The translations under genes and the position numbers were made by a program. A stretch of DNA of 64,000 bases from Ambrosia x helenae. Taxonomy: Eukaryota; Streptophyta; Magnoliopsida; Asterales; Asteraceae. The stretch spans positions 135,699,068-135,763,067 of the forward strand of contig CM061228.1 of the NCBI GenBank assembly GCA_030844895.1, in the 5' to 3' direction. The notes below the pieces were generated by a model, which saw only the letters and a list, made by a program, of their open reading frames with translations, was not told where the DNA came from and did no database searches. Within the stretch, counting starts at the first letter, position 1; each line of letters opens with the position of its first letter. Of this stretch, positions 48,106 through 60,946 are shown one piece after another.

Positions 48106-48838
48106 TAAGAAATAGTTATTAAGTTTTTTAATCGATCAAATTTGGCTTCCGATTCAATTTTGAGCTGGCTAAATTTAGTTAGGTTCGGTTTTTGGTTTCA
48201 TAGAAAAATCCTTCAGCCCAAACAAACCAAAAACTGAACCAATAAACATCCCTACAATAAATATCATGTTATGGCCAATTGATATTTTAACCACAACACT
48301 TAATAAATAGTTGCGATCAGATCCGGCCCAACATTTTTAAAGGCCCTACGAGAATTACATAGCCGGGGCGCTTTTCAATATAAACCCTCCTCTTTTATCC
48401 GGGCTTTAGTTAATTCTAAAAACTTATAAACTAAAAAGTTATAGTTGGCGACTTGGCATAGTTAATTCTTTTATAGTTATATTTGTGTGTATAAATATGA
48501 TATACGGTTGAATTAAATTCTTTTTTCTAGCTTTAATTGATGCAATTTTTTAATGAGGTCACAAGGAATGAAGATAGAAGCCGAGGGCGCGTTAAATTTG
48601 AAGTATGAGTTACTAATACTTCAAATTTTGGGCCTAGATGTTTTACTTGTTTGGATCATTATAGCTTTAGTATTTTGTTTTTTCACTCGGGCCTAACATC
48701 TTATGTCAATGGACACAAAAGGTCAGGATTACAAGGCCGAATGAAAACATTGTGAAATCCTGGTCACCTAATGTTCATTGTGTATGGTAATTAAGATGAT
48801 CATATCAGTAAAAATTGTTAATGATCACAAAAGTATAA
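48106..48838. other. Gene-free stretch between Helitron and LTR element
   Basis: No coding exon is supported. GGTTCGGTTTTTGGTTT-type sequence at about 48183-48200 and AACCAAAAACTGAACC at about 48225-48241 form an inverted pair, probably a small MITE. Confidence 0.4.
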
Positions 48839-51488
48839 TGTCACACCCTCAAAATCCACTTGCGGAGTTTTACCGCGAGGCGCATGACAAACCAGGATCC
48901 AAACCAACGATCACAATAAACAAGTCTAAATGAATATAAATGCAATTTCAAAACATAGTTTTAAATCCCCGTTTACAGCGGAAGCTTATTCAAAACAATT
49001 ATTCAATAATAAACCAATGTTCAACGTTTGTAAAATCATGCAACTCTAGCTAGACGCCGTGCAGACGCGTGCGCCCTAGTTCCATTCGTGCTACCTTAGC
49101 GACCTGAGAAAACATGTAAAAGTTTACGTCAGCACAAAAATGCTGGTGAGTTTACAGGTTTTGTATCCAAGTACCAAGTCCACCTGTCCATACTATAATA
49201 AATCGAAAACCAGTATACGCTAGCTAGGCGTACGTTTTGTTACTACCACGATTGGAAAACCATTACTAACTCGAATACCAGATGTTATGCCCGAAAAGTA
49301 CCAATTGTTCCTGTTGTTCCTGTTTGAGACAATATGCACTCGCCCGGCCCTCCAAGCCGACGAGCGGGGTTGGTCACTCCCAATAGCGCTATTCACATTT
49401 CCCCGTTGTGCAAACCCGCACATTCATGGTTCCCCCCGGGACTTCCAAAGATCGTGTAGTACACAATAGAAACCCATAGTATGACAGTAGTTATCAAACA
49501 ATCGTTTTAACACATGTTTTCTCCCCCGAAAGTATAAAACCAGTTTAAAAAGAGGGGCCGTAAACTCACCTTAAGTTGCGTTACTCCTTAACCCGAGTAA
49601 ACTCAGCTGCTATGCTAGTCCCGTAAAGCGGCGACCTAACATATGACAGTTACAAGTACTTAGACTAATAACCCGCAGGTTAATTAGTCCCTAGATGTCC
49701 AGACCATAACCAAGTTCGTTTGAAAACACCGTGACTGTTTAACTGACCCAAAGTACGAGACTCGACATCCCATTGGTGACCCGAGACTCCCCGTGTTATG
49801 TTTACGCTCTTAAACAGACAATCATGCAATCACACTTAACATACGTTAACGCACAACAAGTTATAGCACATAGTTCACGTATCACCGAATTACATCCAAA
49901 CATATGTTACCAAGTTATCATATATGTTACGAGGTTCCTAGCATGTTACTACATGTCAAATCGGGTCTCGGAATGCTAATTTACACTTACAACAGTAGTA
50001 CACGCGATTAGGAAACGTAAACTAGCATTTAGGACTGATTGCATATAAGTTCATGTGATTAGGGCTGATTGCATATAAGTTCATGTGATCAGGGCTGATT
50101 GCATATAAGTTCATGTGATCAGGGCTGATTGCATATAAGTTCATGTGATCAGGGCTGATTGCATATAAGTTCATGTGATCAGGGCTGATCGCATGTAAAT
50201 TCATGCGATTTGGGGCTGATCGCATGTAAGTTCATGCGATTTGGCCCTGATTGCATGTAAAACTGGCGATTAGCAATCCTAATCGCCTGTAACCTTGCTG
50301 TTCCAGTTTTTCGCGCGTTTAACGCTCCAAATCAGATCCAGAACGTGTGTAACTACCCGATATCATCCCAAACACTATCCTAAACATGTTTCAGCCAAAA
50401 CTCTTCGTTTTGCCTCGTATTATCAGTCCTGCATGCAATCACGTAATCCAAACACCATTCACATAGCATGCAATCATCATACTAACATGCCTAACAATAA
50501 CCCTAATAATCAATTACTCAGATATCATCATCACAACATTAATATTATTCTGATTTAACCTAAAAACATGTTAATCCATCATTATGAATCATAAAAACCC
50601 TAGCTTTCTAATCATAAACACCCATAACACATGTATACTAGTTATAATCCGATTAACAACCCTTATTAACGATTTTCAGAAAGCTTTTTCGTTTTAGAAC
50701 AGGTCTGGACCATTAGGGATTGATTAAAAACATTTATAAAGATTCATGGATGGAAACCAAACCTTAGAATTGTGAAAGAATGAAAGATTATGCTTGAATC
50801 CTTGTGTTTTGATCAAAAATCGCGTTCCAGAGGTTGTGTGTGTGTTGGGGCAGGTTATGGGACGACTAGGGTTTGTATAATGAAGTTTATGAGGTCAAGT
50901 ATGGTATTTATAGTCGTTTTTAGTCGTCCAGCACGTAACATGCGATTATGCAGCTTTACACGCGATCAGGAAGCCTAATCGCATGTAAGTTCATGCGATC
51001 GGGCCTAATCGCATGAACAGTCATGCGATCAGTCCCCTGATCGCTCCTAAGGTCCCCAGTCGCCCCTCCTATAGGCGATTGGGCTATCCTGATCGCCTAT
51101 AGGGGCCTGTTTCGTGTGTTTTGCGCGTTAAACCCCGTTTTAACATATGTTAACACATATTAACGTACCGACAAGTCACATAATGATTATAAACACATAA
51201 CACAAGTAAATACACATATTCACACTCGTTCACCAATTCCCGGGACTCGAGACTCGTATGTTCCGTATGCCCTGACGATCCTACCGATCGTCACCGTTTG
51301 TACACTTGGTTAAGGACCGACATCTAATGAACCTCTAGACCAACATCCAATGATCCTCTAGACTAAACCGATAGTTCCCGAACCATAACCCGACTTAACT
51401 AACCCAGTTAAGTACAATATACACGTGACTCGCTAAGGTAGACTTTCATCTAGACAACGTTGTTAACCAGAATTTGCCGGGTGTCACA
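48839..51488 (-). repeat. 3' LTR of the Ty3/gypsy element
   Basis: 2,650 bp, identical to the other LTR except for a handful of changes (for example GGGG/GGG at about 49364 and one T more at about 50547). It contains the hairpin minisatellite at 50035-50260. Short open frames inside are duplicated in the other LTR and look non-coding. Confidence 0.95.
50035..50260. repeat. 30-bp hairpin minisatellite in the LTR (copy in left LTR)
   Basis: About seven units of a 30-bp repeat built on GATTGCATATAAGTTCATGTGATC. The cleaner variants form the perfect hairpin ATCGCATG-TAAGTT-CATGCGAT. Further hairpin units occur at about 50979-51030. The second copy is at 58039-58266 in the other LTR. Confidence 0.9.
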
Positions 51489-51502
51489 TCATCCCCACGT
51501 TA
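51489..51502 (-). promoter_or_regulatory. Polypurine tract of the Ty3/gypsy element
   Basis: On the minus strand AACGTGGGGATGA lies directly before the TG of the 3' LTR, the position and base bias expected for the plus-strand primer. A second copy of the same stretch is at about 51608-51625. Confidence 0.6.
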
Positions 51503-51605
51503 AAAGAATTTTCGTCCCGAAAATTGCACAAGTACCAAAAGAACAAAAGAAATAACGAAGGAAACAAACAAAAGATAGAAACCAAAGAGAGATTTACCCG
51601 AGTTG

Positions 51606-51920
51606 TCACATCATCCCCACGTTAAAAGGAATCTCGCCCCGAGATTCATTCAGCTGCAGAAGAGACATGTCTCGACTCGAACGCTTCCTTAGGAAAAGAT
51701 GAGGATACTTGGACTTCATCTGATCCTCCCGTTCCCACGTATATTCCGGTCCCCGGTTCGAGTTCCATCGAACCTTAACGATACGAATCTTGCTTTGACG
51801 TAGGCTACGAATCTTGTAATCAAGGATCTCCACAGGTTCTTCCACAATCCGAAGACGATCATCAACCTTGATCTCTTCTAGTGGAACGATGAGAGACTCG
51901 TCAGCCAGACACTTCTTCAA
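51606..51920 (-). CDS. Pol C-terminus (chromodomain-like), separated by a frameshift
   Basis: This frame encodes the end of the integrase region, with KKCLADE at the start and a chromodomain-like segment ending [19 protein letters not shown]. In related elements it is continuous with pol. Here a single missing A near 51920 places it one frame away from the pol frame that stops at 51917. Chromodomains of this type are known to direct integration to heterochromatin. Confidence 0.8.
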   Translation of the reverse strand: MKKCLADESLIVPLEEIKVDDRLRIVEEPVEILDYKIRSLRQSKIRIVKVRWNSNRGPEYTWEREDQMKSKYPHLFLRKRSSRDMSLLQLNESRGEIPFNVGMM

Positions 51921-54900
51921 GTTGACACGTGAAAGTCGTTATGTACGTTACCGAGCTCCGTCGGTAAATCAAGACGATATGCCACTGGTCCAATCCGTTC
52001 CAGGATCGTAAATGGTCCGACATATCGTGGGTTGAGTTTGCCACGCTTCCCAAAGCGTATGACGCCCTTCCACGGTGAGACTTTTAGAAGTACCTTGTCA
52101 TTGACTTGGAATTCCAATGGTTTGCGACGCTGATCGGCATAACTCTTTTGCCGGTCCCGTGCCGCTGCCAACCGGTTACGAATCTGTACGATCTTTTCTG
52201 AAGTTTCGTACACTAGTTCAGGCCCAGTGAGTTGACTCTCACCCACTTCAGCCCAACAAAGAGGAGAACGGCATTTCCGTCCGTACAGTGCTTCGAACGG
52301 AGCCGCCTTGATGCTCGTGTGATAACTGTTATTGTACGAGAATTCTACTAACGGTAGATGAGCTTCCCAACCCTTGCCAAAATCGATCACACATGCCCGC
52401 AGCATGTCTTCTAAAGTTTGAATTGTGCGCTCACTCTGACCGTCAGTCTGTGGATGATAAGCCGTACTCATGTCTAGTTGGGTACCCAAAGCCTTGTGCA
52501 AAGACTTCCAGAAGTGAGAAGTAAAATGGGAGTCACGATCCGAGATAATAGAAACTGGCACCCCGTGCTTAGAAACAACTTCCTTCAAATAAAGACGAGC
52601 CAAACGATCCATGGTGTCGGTCTCCTTAATAGCAAGAAAATGAGCTGATTTCGTCAACCGATCGACAATCACCCATATCTTGTCATTCCCGCTTGGTGAT
52701 TTAGGAAGTTGTGTGACAAAATCCATAGTAATCCGTTCCCATTTCCATTCCGGAATTTCAGGTTGTTGCAAGAGACCCGACGGTTTCTGGTATTCCACCT
52801 TGACCTTAGCACAGGTCAAGCATTTGCTCACGTATGAGGCTATGTCCGACCTCATGTTTGGCCACCAGTAAAGCACCTTCAGGTCTTGGTACATCTTATC
52901 CGAACCAGGATGAATAGAATACCGGGACTTATGAGCCTCATCAAGGACAAGCTCCCGTAGTCCCCCGAATAAAGGAACCCATATGCGTTCTGCGAAATAG
53001 TGCAGGCCATCAGGCCTTCGCTCGAGGTGCTTGTCGGCACCGTGCATAGTCTCAGCTTTAAGGTTTTCCTCCTTCAAAGCTTCTAACTGGGCAGAACGGA
53101 GTTGATCAGGTAAGGATGAATGAATGGTGAGCTGCAATGCCCGAACGCGACGAGGTTTAGTTGATTCCTTCCTGCTCAAGGCGTCTGCTACAACATTCGC
53201 CTTGCCAGGATGGTACTTTATGGCACAATCATAGTCGTTCAAAAGTTCGATCCAACGACGCTGCCGTATGTTCAAATGTTGTTGGTCGAAAATATGTTGG
53301 AGACTCTTGTGATCGGTGTAGATGGTGCATTTGGTACCGTACAAGTAATGTCTCCAAATTTTCAACGCGAATACCACGGCACCCAACTCCAAGTCATGGG
53401 TGGTGTAGTTCTTCTCGTGCACCTTGAGTTGACGAGAAGCATACGCGATCACTTTCTCGCGTTGCATCAACACGCAACCGAGACCGTGAATAGAAGCATC
53501 ACAGTAAACAACGAAATCATCAGGACCCTCAGGTAAAGACAAAATAGGAGCAGAACACAGTTTAGACTTTAGTTCCTCAAACGCGGACTCTTGTGGTTCA
53601 CCCCAGTCGAATTTCCTATCCTTCTGAGTGAGAGTGGTGAGGGGTTGAGCAATCTTCGAGAACCCCTGAATGAAACGACGATAGTAGCCCGCAAGGCCTA
53701 GGAATTGCCGCACCTCAGTTGGCGTCTTAGGTGCTCCCCAGTCCTTGATCGCTTCGATCTTAGCTGGATCGACATGAATCCCTAGTTCATTAACCACATG
53801 TCCTAGGAATTGAACTTCGCGTAACCAAAAGTCACACTTTGAGAACTTGGCGTAAAGTTGTTCTCGTCGCAAGAGTTCCAAAACCAAACGCAGGTGTTCC
53901 TCGTGTTCGGTCTTGTTCTTAGAGTAGATCAGAATGTCATCAATAAACACAATGACGAACTTGTCCAGATATGGTTTGCAGACGCGGTTCATCAAGTCCA
54001 TGAAAACCGCCGGTGCGTTCGTGAGACCGAAAGGCATGACCAAGAATTCAAAATGGCCGTAACGTGTTCGAAAGGCAGTCTTGGCAACGTCAGCCTCCCT
54101 GACGCGCAGCTGGTGATAACCGGACCTCAAGTCAATCTTGGAATAATAACTAGAACCCTGAAGCTGGTCGAACAGATCATCAATACGTGGAAGAGGATAA
54201 CGGTTCTTGACGGTCAATTTGTTCAGTTCTCTGTAGTCTACACACAATCGGAAACTTCTATCCTTCTTCTTAACAAATAAAATCGGGGCTCCCCAAGGGG
54301 AAGAACTTGGCCGGATGAAACCCTTGTCCAAGAGTTCCTGTAACTGACTAGACAATTCCTGCATCTCGGGAGGTGCAAGACGGTAGGGGGCCCGAGCAAT
54401 AGGAGCAGCCCCTGGTACAAGATCAATACCGAACTCGACTTGACGATGAGGAGGAAGACCAGATAAATCATCGGGAAAAACATCAGGAAACTCGCGTACC
54501 ACCGGAATGTCGTCGATCTTCTTCTCATCACTAGAGGAAACAGATAAAAGCGCCAAAACGGCTGGATAACCCTTTCGAAGACACTTAAGGGCTTTCATGC
54601 TAGAGATGATGTTTAGCGGAACACCACCCTTGATACCGTACACAGAAAGGAATTCTCCATCAGGGAGAGGAATCCGAATAACCTTATCGTAACAGACAAT
54701 CTCCGCGCGATACAAAGATAACCAATCCATTCCTACCACAACGTCAAAACTACCCAAAGGTACCGGCATAAGGTCGATGGGGAACGATAAACCCGACAAC
54801 TCTAATTGACACTCCCGAAGGACACTAGTAGCTTCAATCGTTTTCCCGTCAGCCAACTCAATAATATACTTGGTCTCTAATGGTATGGGTACTACATCTA

Positions 54901-55498
54901 GCAGTCGACTAACATCCATGGATACAAAACTCTTGTCGGCACCAGAATCAAATAACACGCTAACAGAACGATTATTGAGAAGAAACGTACCGGTGACTGT
55001 GTCAGGGTCCTGTCTAGCCTCAACGGCTCCAATGACGAAGGCACGTGCATTTCTGCCGCCGCCCCCGTTGTTCCCATTACCGTTGTTCCCACCCTGCTTC
55101 AGTTTTTGGGCAATCCTTCTTGTAATGCCCAGTGTCACCACAGTTGTAGCATCCTTGTTTTCCTGTAGTCCCCTGAGTAGTCGAAGCTGAGTTAGTAGTC
55201 GGGGCCTGGGTCGATGGAAGTGTAGCCCGACAATCTTTAGCATAATGCCCTGTTCGCTGGCAGCGATGACAACGGTTACTGTCGCAGTTCCCTTGATGAT
55301 GGCGTCCACACTTGTTACATTTGGGCAGTTTCCCCGCATAACCACCCTGCTTGTTACCCGAAGAAGAAGAAGAACCCCCATTGTCGAACCTCTTATTCTG
55401 CTGTGCTGGCCCAGATCCCTTCCCGTCATTTTCCCACTTGCGCTTGTTGTTCTCTGGGGCCTTAACAGTCGAACCCTTCGCAGGCAAAATACCCTCAT
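51917..55498 (-). CDS. Ty3/gypsy pol: protease, reverse transcriptase, RNase H, integrase
   Basis: A long open frame of 1,193 codons. Residues 1 to about 140 overlap gag in another frame and are probably not translated as such. Aspartic protease: [12 protein letters not shown] (about 182-193). Reverse transcriptase: about 375-570 with catalytic FIDDILIY (about 518). RNase H: YCDAS (about 664) and YTDHKSL (about 727). Integrase: HHCC zinc finger (about 856-896), catalytic-core MDFVTQLP (about 924) and the [10 protein letters not shown] block. The reading ends early at HVST because of a one-base loss, cutting off the chromodomain-like tail. Codon use is uniform and the domains show no internal stop. 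Confidence 0.95.
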   Translation of the reverse strand: MRVFCLRRVRLLRPQRTTSASGKMTGRDLGQHSRIRGSTMGVLLLLRVTSRVVMRGNCPNVTSVDAIIKGTATVTVVIAASEQGIMLKIVGLHFHRPRPRLLTQLRLLRGLQENKDATTVVTLGITRRIAQKLKQGGNNGNGNNGGGGRNARAFVIGAVEARQDPDTVTGTFLLNNRSVSVLFDSGADKSFVSMDVSRLLDVVPIPLETKYIIELADGKTIEATSVLRECQLELSGLSFPIDLMPVPLGSFDVVVGMDWLSLYRAEIVCYDKVIRIPLPDGEFLSVYGIKGGVPLNIISSMKALKCLRKGYPAVLALLSVSSSDEKKIDDIPVVREFPDVFPDDLSGLPPHRQVEFGIDLVPGAAPIARAPYRLAPPEMQELSSQLQELLDKGFIRPSSSPWGAPILFVKKKDRSFRLCVDYRELNKLTVKNRYPLPRIDDLFDQLQGSSYYSKIDLRSGYHQLRVREADVAKTAFRTRYGHFEFLVMPFGLTNAPAVFMDLMNRVCKPYLDKFVIVFIDDILIYSKNKTEHEEHLRLVLELLRREQLYAKFSKCDFWLREVQFLGHVVNELGIHVDPAKIEAIKDWGAPKTPTEVRQFLGLAGYYRRFIQGFSKIAQPLTTLTQKDRKFDWGEPQESAFEELKSKLCSAPILSLPEGPDDFVVYCDASIHGLGCVLMQREKVIAYASRQLKVHEKNYTTHDLELGAVVFALKIWRHYLYGTKCTIYTDHKSLQHIFDQQHLNIRQRRWIELLNDYDCAIKYHPGKANVVADALSRKESTKPRRVRALQLTIHSSLPDQLRSAQLEALKEENLKAETMHGADKHLERRPDGLHYFAERIWVPLFGGLRELVLDEAHKSRYSIHPGSDKMYQDLKVLYWWPNMRSDIASYVSKCLTCAKVKVEYQKPSGLLQQPEIPEWKWERITMDFVTQLPKSPSGNDKIWVIVDRLTKSAHFLAIKETDTMDRLARLYLKEVVSKHGVPVSIISDRDSHFTSHFWKSLHKALGTQLDMSTAYHPQTDGQSERTIQTLEDMLRACVIDFGKGWEAHLPLVEFSYNNSYHTSIKAAPFEALYGRKCRSPLCWAEVGESQLTGPELVYETSEKIVQIRNRLAAARDRQKSYADQRRKPLEFQVNDKVLLKVSPWKGVIRFGKRGKLNPRYVGPFTILERIGPVAYRLDLPTELGNVHNDFHVST

Positions 55499-56288
55499 TT
55501 ACCTTTAAGTTGGTCATCCTATGAGCCGATCGAACCACCTCTGCGTATGTAGGATGATTTCCCGCAGCCACTAATCCTGCAATTTCCGGTACTAACCCCG
55601 AGACATAGTGTTCAATCCTACGGTATTCTGGCACATGCAGATCGGGACACAGCACTGCCAACTCATTCCGCCTCACAGTATACTTCTCAATTTCCGACCC
55701 AGTCATCTTGAGGTTCCACACCTCATGCTCCAGCTTCTGTACTTCTTCCCTCGGACAATACTCACGCTTCAGCAACTGCACAAAATTCTCCCATGGCATA
55801 GCATATGCCTCCCCAATACCCATATTCTGGGTGATGCCATTCCACCAAGTCAATGCCACATCCTGGAATAATGCAGCAGCATACTTAACCCCGATCTTCT
55901 GGGAGACAGTTACACATCAGAAATATTGACTCCACTTTCTCCAGCCACCTAAGCAAGCTCACCGCACCCTCAGTGCCAGAGAATTCTGGGGCTTACAGTC
56001 CCGGAACATCTTGTAGGTGCACATGGGTGGGGGTGGGTCAACAGGACCACCTGAAATGAAACGTATGAGAAACCACGAATAACGTAAACAAGGTTCACCA
56101 ATGAGGCAAAGAAAATGGTAAATCAACTTACCACCACCGTTGTGCCCTAACTGAAAGGCAGCTTGGAGCAAGTTGTTCAGATCAGCCTGCGATAGATTAA
56201 TACCTCCACCACGACCACCAGCACCACCGCGACCACCACCACGTCCACCATTGCGACCACCTCCACGTCCTCCTCGTACTCCAGACAT
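55077..56288 (-). pseudogene. Ty3/gypsy gag with a small intron-like gap and several frame breaks
   Basis: The start ATG is at 56288, followed by a Gly/Arg-rich N-terminus (SGVRGGRGGG). A GT-AG segment of 81 bp (56131-56051) interrupts the frame and looks like a spliced intron. The capsid part then breaks near 55980 (one base lost) and again near 55885-55905, and is open from 55859 (MALTWWNGI) to 55077. It ends in three zinc-knuckle-like units: [26 protein letters not shown] and [14 protein letters not shown]. As read, this copy cannot make full Gag, unless the breaks are sequencing errors. Confidence 0.85.
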
Positions 56289-56826
56289 GATTCTGGCAGA
56301 AAGAACGAGAAAATTTAGTTTCGCAGATAAAGATAACCACTAATGTTCGCAAGACCAAAGCTAGATCCAATCCAGGACTATCCCCTCAAACCCAGAGCTC
56401 ACTAGGGTTTCCATGCATTTCGGTTTATGATTTTGTGTGCACCCAAAATGATAAACCGCTCTACATGGTCCTCCAAGTGTTCTCCTAGTTCAAAGTTCAA
56501 ATCACCGAACATAGACTCTTAGCTACACACCGTAATACTACGGTAGTTTATGACAAGTGTTTCTATTAGAGTGCGAAAGGGAGATGTCCGAGCCTTCGAC
56601 AAATCTCAAGAGCACACGAGTTACTCCAATAGACTACACTGCCTAGAAAACAAGTAACCCAACCTAAGATAGAACGGATGATGTAACGTAGAAAGACCAA
56701 TGATTTAGAGACACCCCGACAAGACCATACGTAAACCACTATAACGTTTAGTACCATGTGATCGTCTAGTGTGTGCGACTCGGCTATAGACTAGACTCTA
56801 CATGCAGTCCTAGTTCACTATAACCA

Positions 56827-56841
56827 TTGGCTCTGATACCA
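56827..56841 (-). promoter_or_regulatory. Primer-binding site (initiator tRNA-Met)
   Basis: On the minus strand TGGTATCAGAGCCAA lies three bases after the 5' LTR. TGGTATCAGAGC is complementary to the 3' end of plant initiator tRNA-Met, the usual primer of these elements. Confidence 0.9.
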
Positions 56842-56844
56842 ATC

Positions 56845-59493
56845 TGTCACACCCTCAAAATCCACTTGCGGAGTTTTACCGCGAGGCGCATGACAAACCA
56901 GGATCCAAACCAATGATCACAATAAACAAGTCTAAATGAATATAAATGCAATTTCAAAACATAGTTTAAAATCCCCGTTTACAGCGGAAGCTTATTCAAA
57001 ACAATTATTCAATAATAAACCAATGTTCAACGTTTGTAAAATCATGCAACTCTAGCTAGACGCCGTGCAGACGCGTGCGCCCTAGTTCCATTCGTGCTAC
57101 CTTAGCGACCTGAGAAAACATGTAAAAGTTTACGTCAGCACAAAAATGCTGGTGAGTTTACAGGTTTTGTATCCAAGTACCAAGTCCACCTGTCCATACT
57201 ATAATAAATCGAAAACCAGTATACGCTAGCTAGGCGTACGTTTTGTTACTACCACGATTGGAAAACCATTACTAACTCGAATACCAGATGTTATGCCCGA
57301 AAAGTACCAATTGTTCCTGTTGTTCCTGTTTGAGACAATATGCACTCGCCCGGCCCTCCAAGCCGACGAGCGGGTTGGTCACTCCCAATAGCGCTATTCA
57401 CATTTCCCCGTTGTGCAAACCCGCACATTCATGGTTCCCCCCGGGACTTCCAAAGATCGTGTAGTACACAATAGAAACCCATAGTATGACAGTAGTTACC
57501 AAACAATCGTTTTAACACATGTTTTCTCCCCCGAAAGTATAAAACCAGTTTAAAAGAGGGGCCGTAAACTCACCTTAAGTTGCGTTACTCCTTAACCCGA
57601 GTAAACTCAGCTGCTATGCTAGTCCCGTAAAGCGGCGACCTAACATATGACAGTTACAAGTACTTAGACTAATAACCCGCAGGTTAATTAGTCCCTAGAT
57701 GTCCAGACCATAACCAAGTTCGTTTGAAAACACCGTGACTGTTTAACTGACCCAAAGTACGAGACTCGACATCCCATTGGTGACCCGAGACTCCCCGTGT
57801 TATGTTTACGCTCTTAAACAGACAATCATGCAATCACACTTAACATACGTTAACGCACAACAAGTTATAGCACATAGTTCACGTATCACCGAATTACATC
57901 CAAACATATGTTACCAAGTTATCATATATGTTACGAGGTTCCTAGCATGTTACTACATGTCAAATCGGGTCTCGGAATGCTAATTTACACTTACAACAGT
58001 AGTACACGCGATTAGGAAACGTAAACTAGCATTTAGGACTGATTGCATATAAGTTCATGTGATTAGGGCTGATTGCATATAAGTTCATGTGATCAGGGCT
58101 GATTGCATATAAGTTCATGTGATCAGGGCTGATTGCATATAAGTTCATGTGATCAGGGCTGATTGCATATAAGTTCATGTGATCAGGGCTGATCGCATGT
58201 AAATTCATGCGATTTGGGGCTGATCGCATGTAAGTTCATGCGATTTGGCCCTGATTGCATGTAAAAACTGGCGATTAGCAATCCTAATCGCCTGTAACCT
58301 TGCTGTTCCAGTTTTTCGCGCGTTTAACGCTCCAAATCAGATCCAGAACGTGTGTAACTACCCGATATCATCCCAAACACTATCCTAAACATGTTTCAGC
58401 CAAAACTCTTCGTTTTGCCTCGTATTATCAGTCCTGCATGCAATCACGTAATCCAAACACCATTCACATAGCATGCAATCATCATACTAACATGCCTAAC
58501 AATAACCCTAATAATCAATTACTCAGATATCATCATCACAACATTAATATATTCTGATTTAACCTAAAAACATGTTAATCCATCATTATGAATCATAAAA
58601 ACCCTAGCTTTCTAATCATAAACACCCATAACACATGTATACTAGTTATAATCCGATTAACAACCCTTATTAACGATTTTCAGAAAGCTTTTTCGTTTTA
58701 GAACAGGTCTGGACCATTAGGGATTGATTAAAAACATTTATAAAGATTCATGGATGGAAACCAAACCTTAGAATTGTGAAAGAATGAAAGATTATGCTTG
58801 AATCCTTGTGTTTTGATCAAAAATCGCGTTCCAGAGGTTGTGTGTGTGTTGGGGCAGGTTATGGGACGACTAGGGTTTGTATAATGAAGTTTATGAGGTC
58901 AAGTATGGTATTTATAGTCGTTTTTAGTCGTCCAGCACGTAACATGCGATTATGCAGCTTTACACGCGATCAGGAAGCCTAATCGCATGTAAGTTCATGC
59001 GATCGGGGCCTAATCGCATGAACAGTCATGCGATCAGTCCCCTGATCGCCCCTAAGGTCCCCAGTCGCCCCTCCTATAGGCGATTGGGCTATCCTGATCG
59101 CCTATAGGGGCCTGTTTCGTGTGTTTTGCGCGTTAAACCCCGTTTTAACATATGTTAACACATATTAACGTACCGACAAGTCACATAATGATTATAAACA
59201 CATAACACAAGTAAATACACATATTCACACTCGTTCACCAATTCCCGGGACTCGAGACTCGTATGTTCCGTATGCCCTGACGATCCTACCGATCGTCACC
59301 GTTTGTACACTTGGTTAAGGACCGACATCTAATGAACCTCTAGACCAACATCCAATGATCCTCTAGACTAAACCGATAGTTCCCGAACCATAACCCGACT
59401 TAACTAACCCAGTTAAGTACAATATACGCGTGACTCGCTAAGGTAGACTTTCATCTAGACAACGTTGTTAACCAGAATTTGCCGGGTGTCACA
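56845..59493 (-). repeat. 5' LTR of the Ty3/gypsy element
   Basis: 2,649 bp, the promoter-bearing LTR in element orientation. It has the same internal structure as the other LTR, including the 30-bp hairpin array at 58039-58266. Confidence 0.95.
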
Positions 59494-59498
59494 TATAA

Positions 59499-60946
59499 TT
59501 ATGTAGTTATAATTTTTAGCAGAGTTTAACTTAAAATTATAGTAACAGACTTTTAGATTACCAATTTACAAAAAATAAAAATAACAATTGGTTTATATTT
59601 ACATAAACTTTAGGGTCTTATTTTACTTTCTAGTCTCTAGATCACTTCCTTTATATCACTATATGAGATGGTTCACAATGTCTTTCACAACACTATCACA
59701 CATATTGATGTTGCATTTCCTCAAATAAGACAGAAGCCAGCAACAAAGTGTTGTGTACATGTCCAAATTTTTATGGTTCCTTTGTACATACAACTTTATT
59801 TATATGGCTACTAAGTTATGTGCTTTCTTTTGCTTTTTCCGTCGCTTTTGTATAACTTTGTCTTTGTCTCCACGACGATCTTCTTGTTACAAAGAAAAAT
59901 ATGTTTCGTCAAATTGTGTGGCAACAACTTTCTCTTACATGTCACTGATACATTGAATGTCGCTTAAAATGGTAAACATATCGCCTTGCGACACTTTTTC
60001 TTTAAGGTGTGACCTCGTTACAGTTTCAAGGATTTCAACAAATAGTCTATTATTGTTTAAAAGAACTTCAATATATTTACTGACTTACTGTTATAATGAT
60101 TCTTGTTCTTGTCATTTGAAGGTACAAAGTTTGTTTTCAAATTATGGTGTATATTGTGTATTTTGGTATTGATTGCAATATATAAAAGGGCTATGATACA
60201 CTCACTAAATGATATGTTTAGCAAACCGTAGGTTTAGAAGTGCACGAAGAGGGAAAACTGTTTCAACAAGAAGCGGTGGTAACCATGTGTTTCGACAACA
60301 CATGTACTCGAACTTAGAATTCGTAGAAGTGCGAGTGTAAAACCCAAAATCCAAAAGTGTTACTTAAATAAGATGTTGGTGATTGCATTAACAAATAACT
60401 AAAAAAAACATAAGAAATGTGTCATACAAAACAAGGTGGCGGCGTAGCTTGTTATCCGTCTACCTATTATCTTAATGTAATTTTTACAATTATGGAATGA
60501 CAATAGTAGTTGGTGATTTAAAAAAAAATATAAAATAGTGCAAGTAATTTGGACTTAGTAGTCCAAAGAAATGTCAAATTTGATATTTAGCTAGAAAAAG
60601 TCAAATTTAATATAATAAAAAAATAAGTTAAATAATAACTAGCTTGTACCAAGTTTTAAGTGCAATTTGCATCCTAACTCCTAAGGGTATCAAGATAAGA
60701 AAAAAATGTGACAGTGTACTAATTTGCTCGCTCTTATTAACATTAACCATATTTTATTTTATTGATAGATAATAATGGAAGGTAGGCATCTCAAACGATG
60801 AATAACAATTAAAAACATAGCGTTAATTCATTAGGATACCTAACACAATCCCATCAAAATAGTTTGTCAAAGCACCAATGTGCCAATTACCAAACTATAA
60901 CAAACTATCTACTACTATATGCATCACTTCCACAAACAAATATCAC
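59499..60946. other. Gene-free stretch downstream of the inositol transporter
   Basis: No gene is supported. Short frames at 59753-59956 and 59957-60172 show no motif. It includes retroposon copy 5 at 60426-60495. The 3' UTR of the transporter should lie just left of 60947. Confidence 0.5.
60426..60495 (+). mobile_element. Retroposon 3' fragment, copy 5 (opposite orientation)
   Basis: GGTGGCGGCGTAGCTTGTTA and the following TCTACCTATTATCTTAATGT match the coding end and 3' UTR of copies 1-3 on the plus strand, with several changes. Confidence 0.65.

Larger units (their letters stand above)
48839..59493 (-). mobile_element. Complete Ty3/gypsy LTR retrotransposon, 10.7 kb (chromovirus, probably Tekay-like)
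   Basis: Two LTRs of about 2,650 bp (48839-51488 and 56845-59493) flank gag and pol on the minus strand. The 5-bp duplication TATAA is perfect (48834-48838 and 59494-59498). The LTRs read TGTGACACCC...GGGTGTGACA in element orientation. The primer-binding site follows the 5' LTR and a purine-rich stretch precedes the 3' LTR. By eye the LTRs differ at about five substitutions and five single-base indels, so insertion is very recent, yet gag and the pol tail are frame-broken. Protease, reverse transcriptase, RNase H, integrase order and a chromodomain-like C-terminus place it among chromoviruses. The long LTRs favour the Tekay/Del clade (inference). Confidence 0.95.

Noticed and set aside
50022..50225. 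Open frame with a repeating 10-residue unit (MNLYAISPDH), also at 58026-58229
   Set aside because: It is the 30-bp LTR minisatellite read through in one frame. It is identical in both LTRs, has no initiation context, and the unit is a DNA hairpin, not a protein repeat.
53210..54280. Several plus-strand frames of 80-140 codons opposite pol
   Set aside because: They are shadows of the retroelement pol frame on the minus strand.
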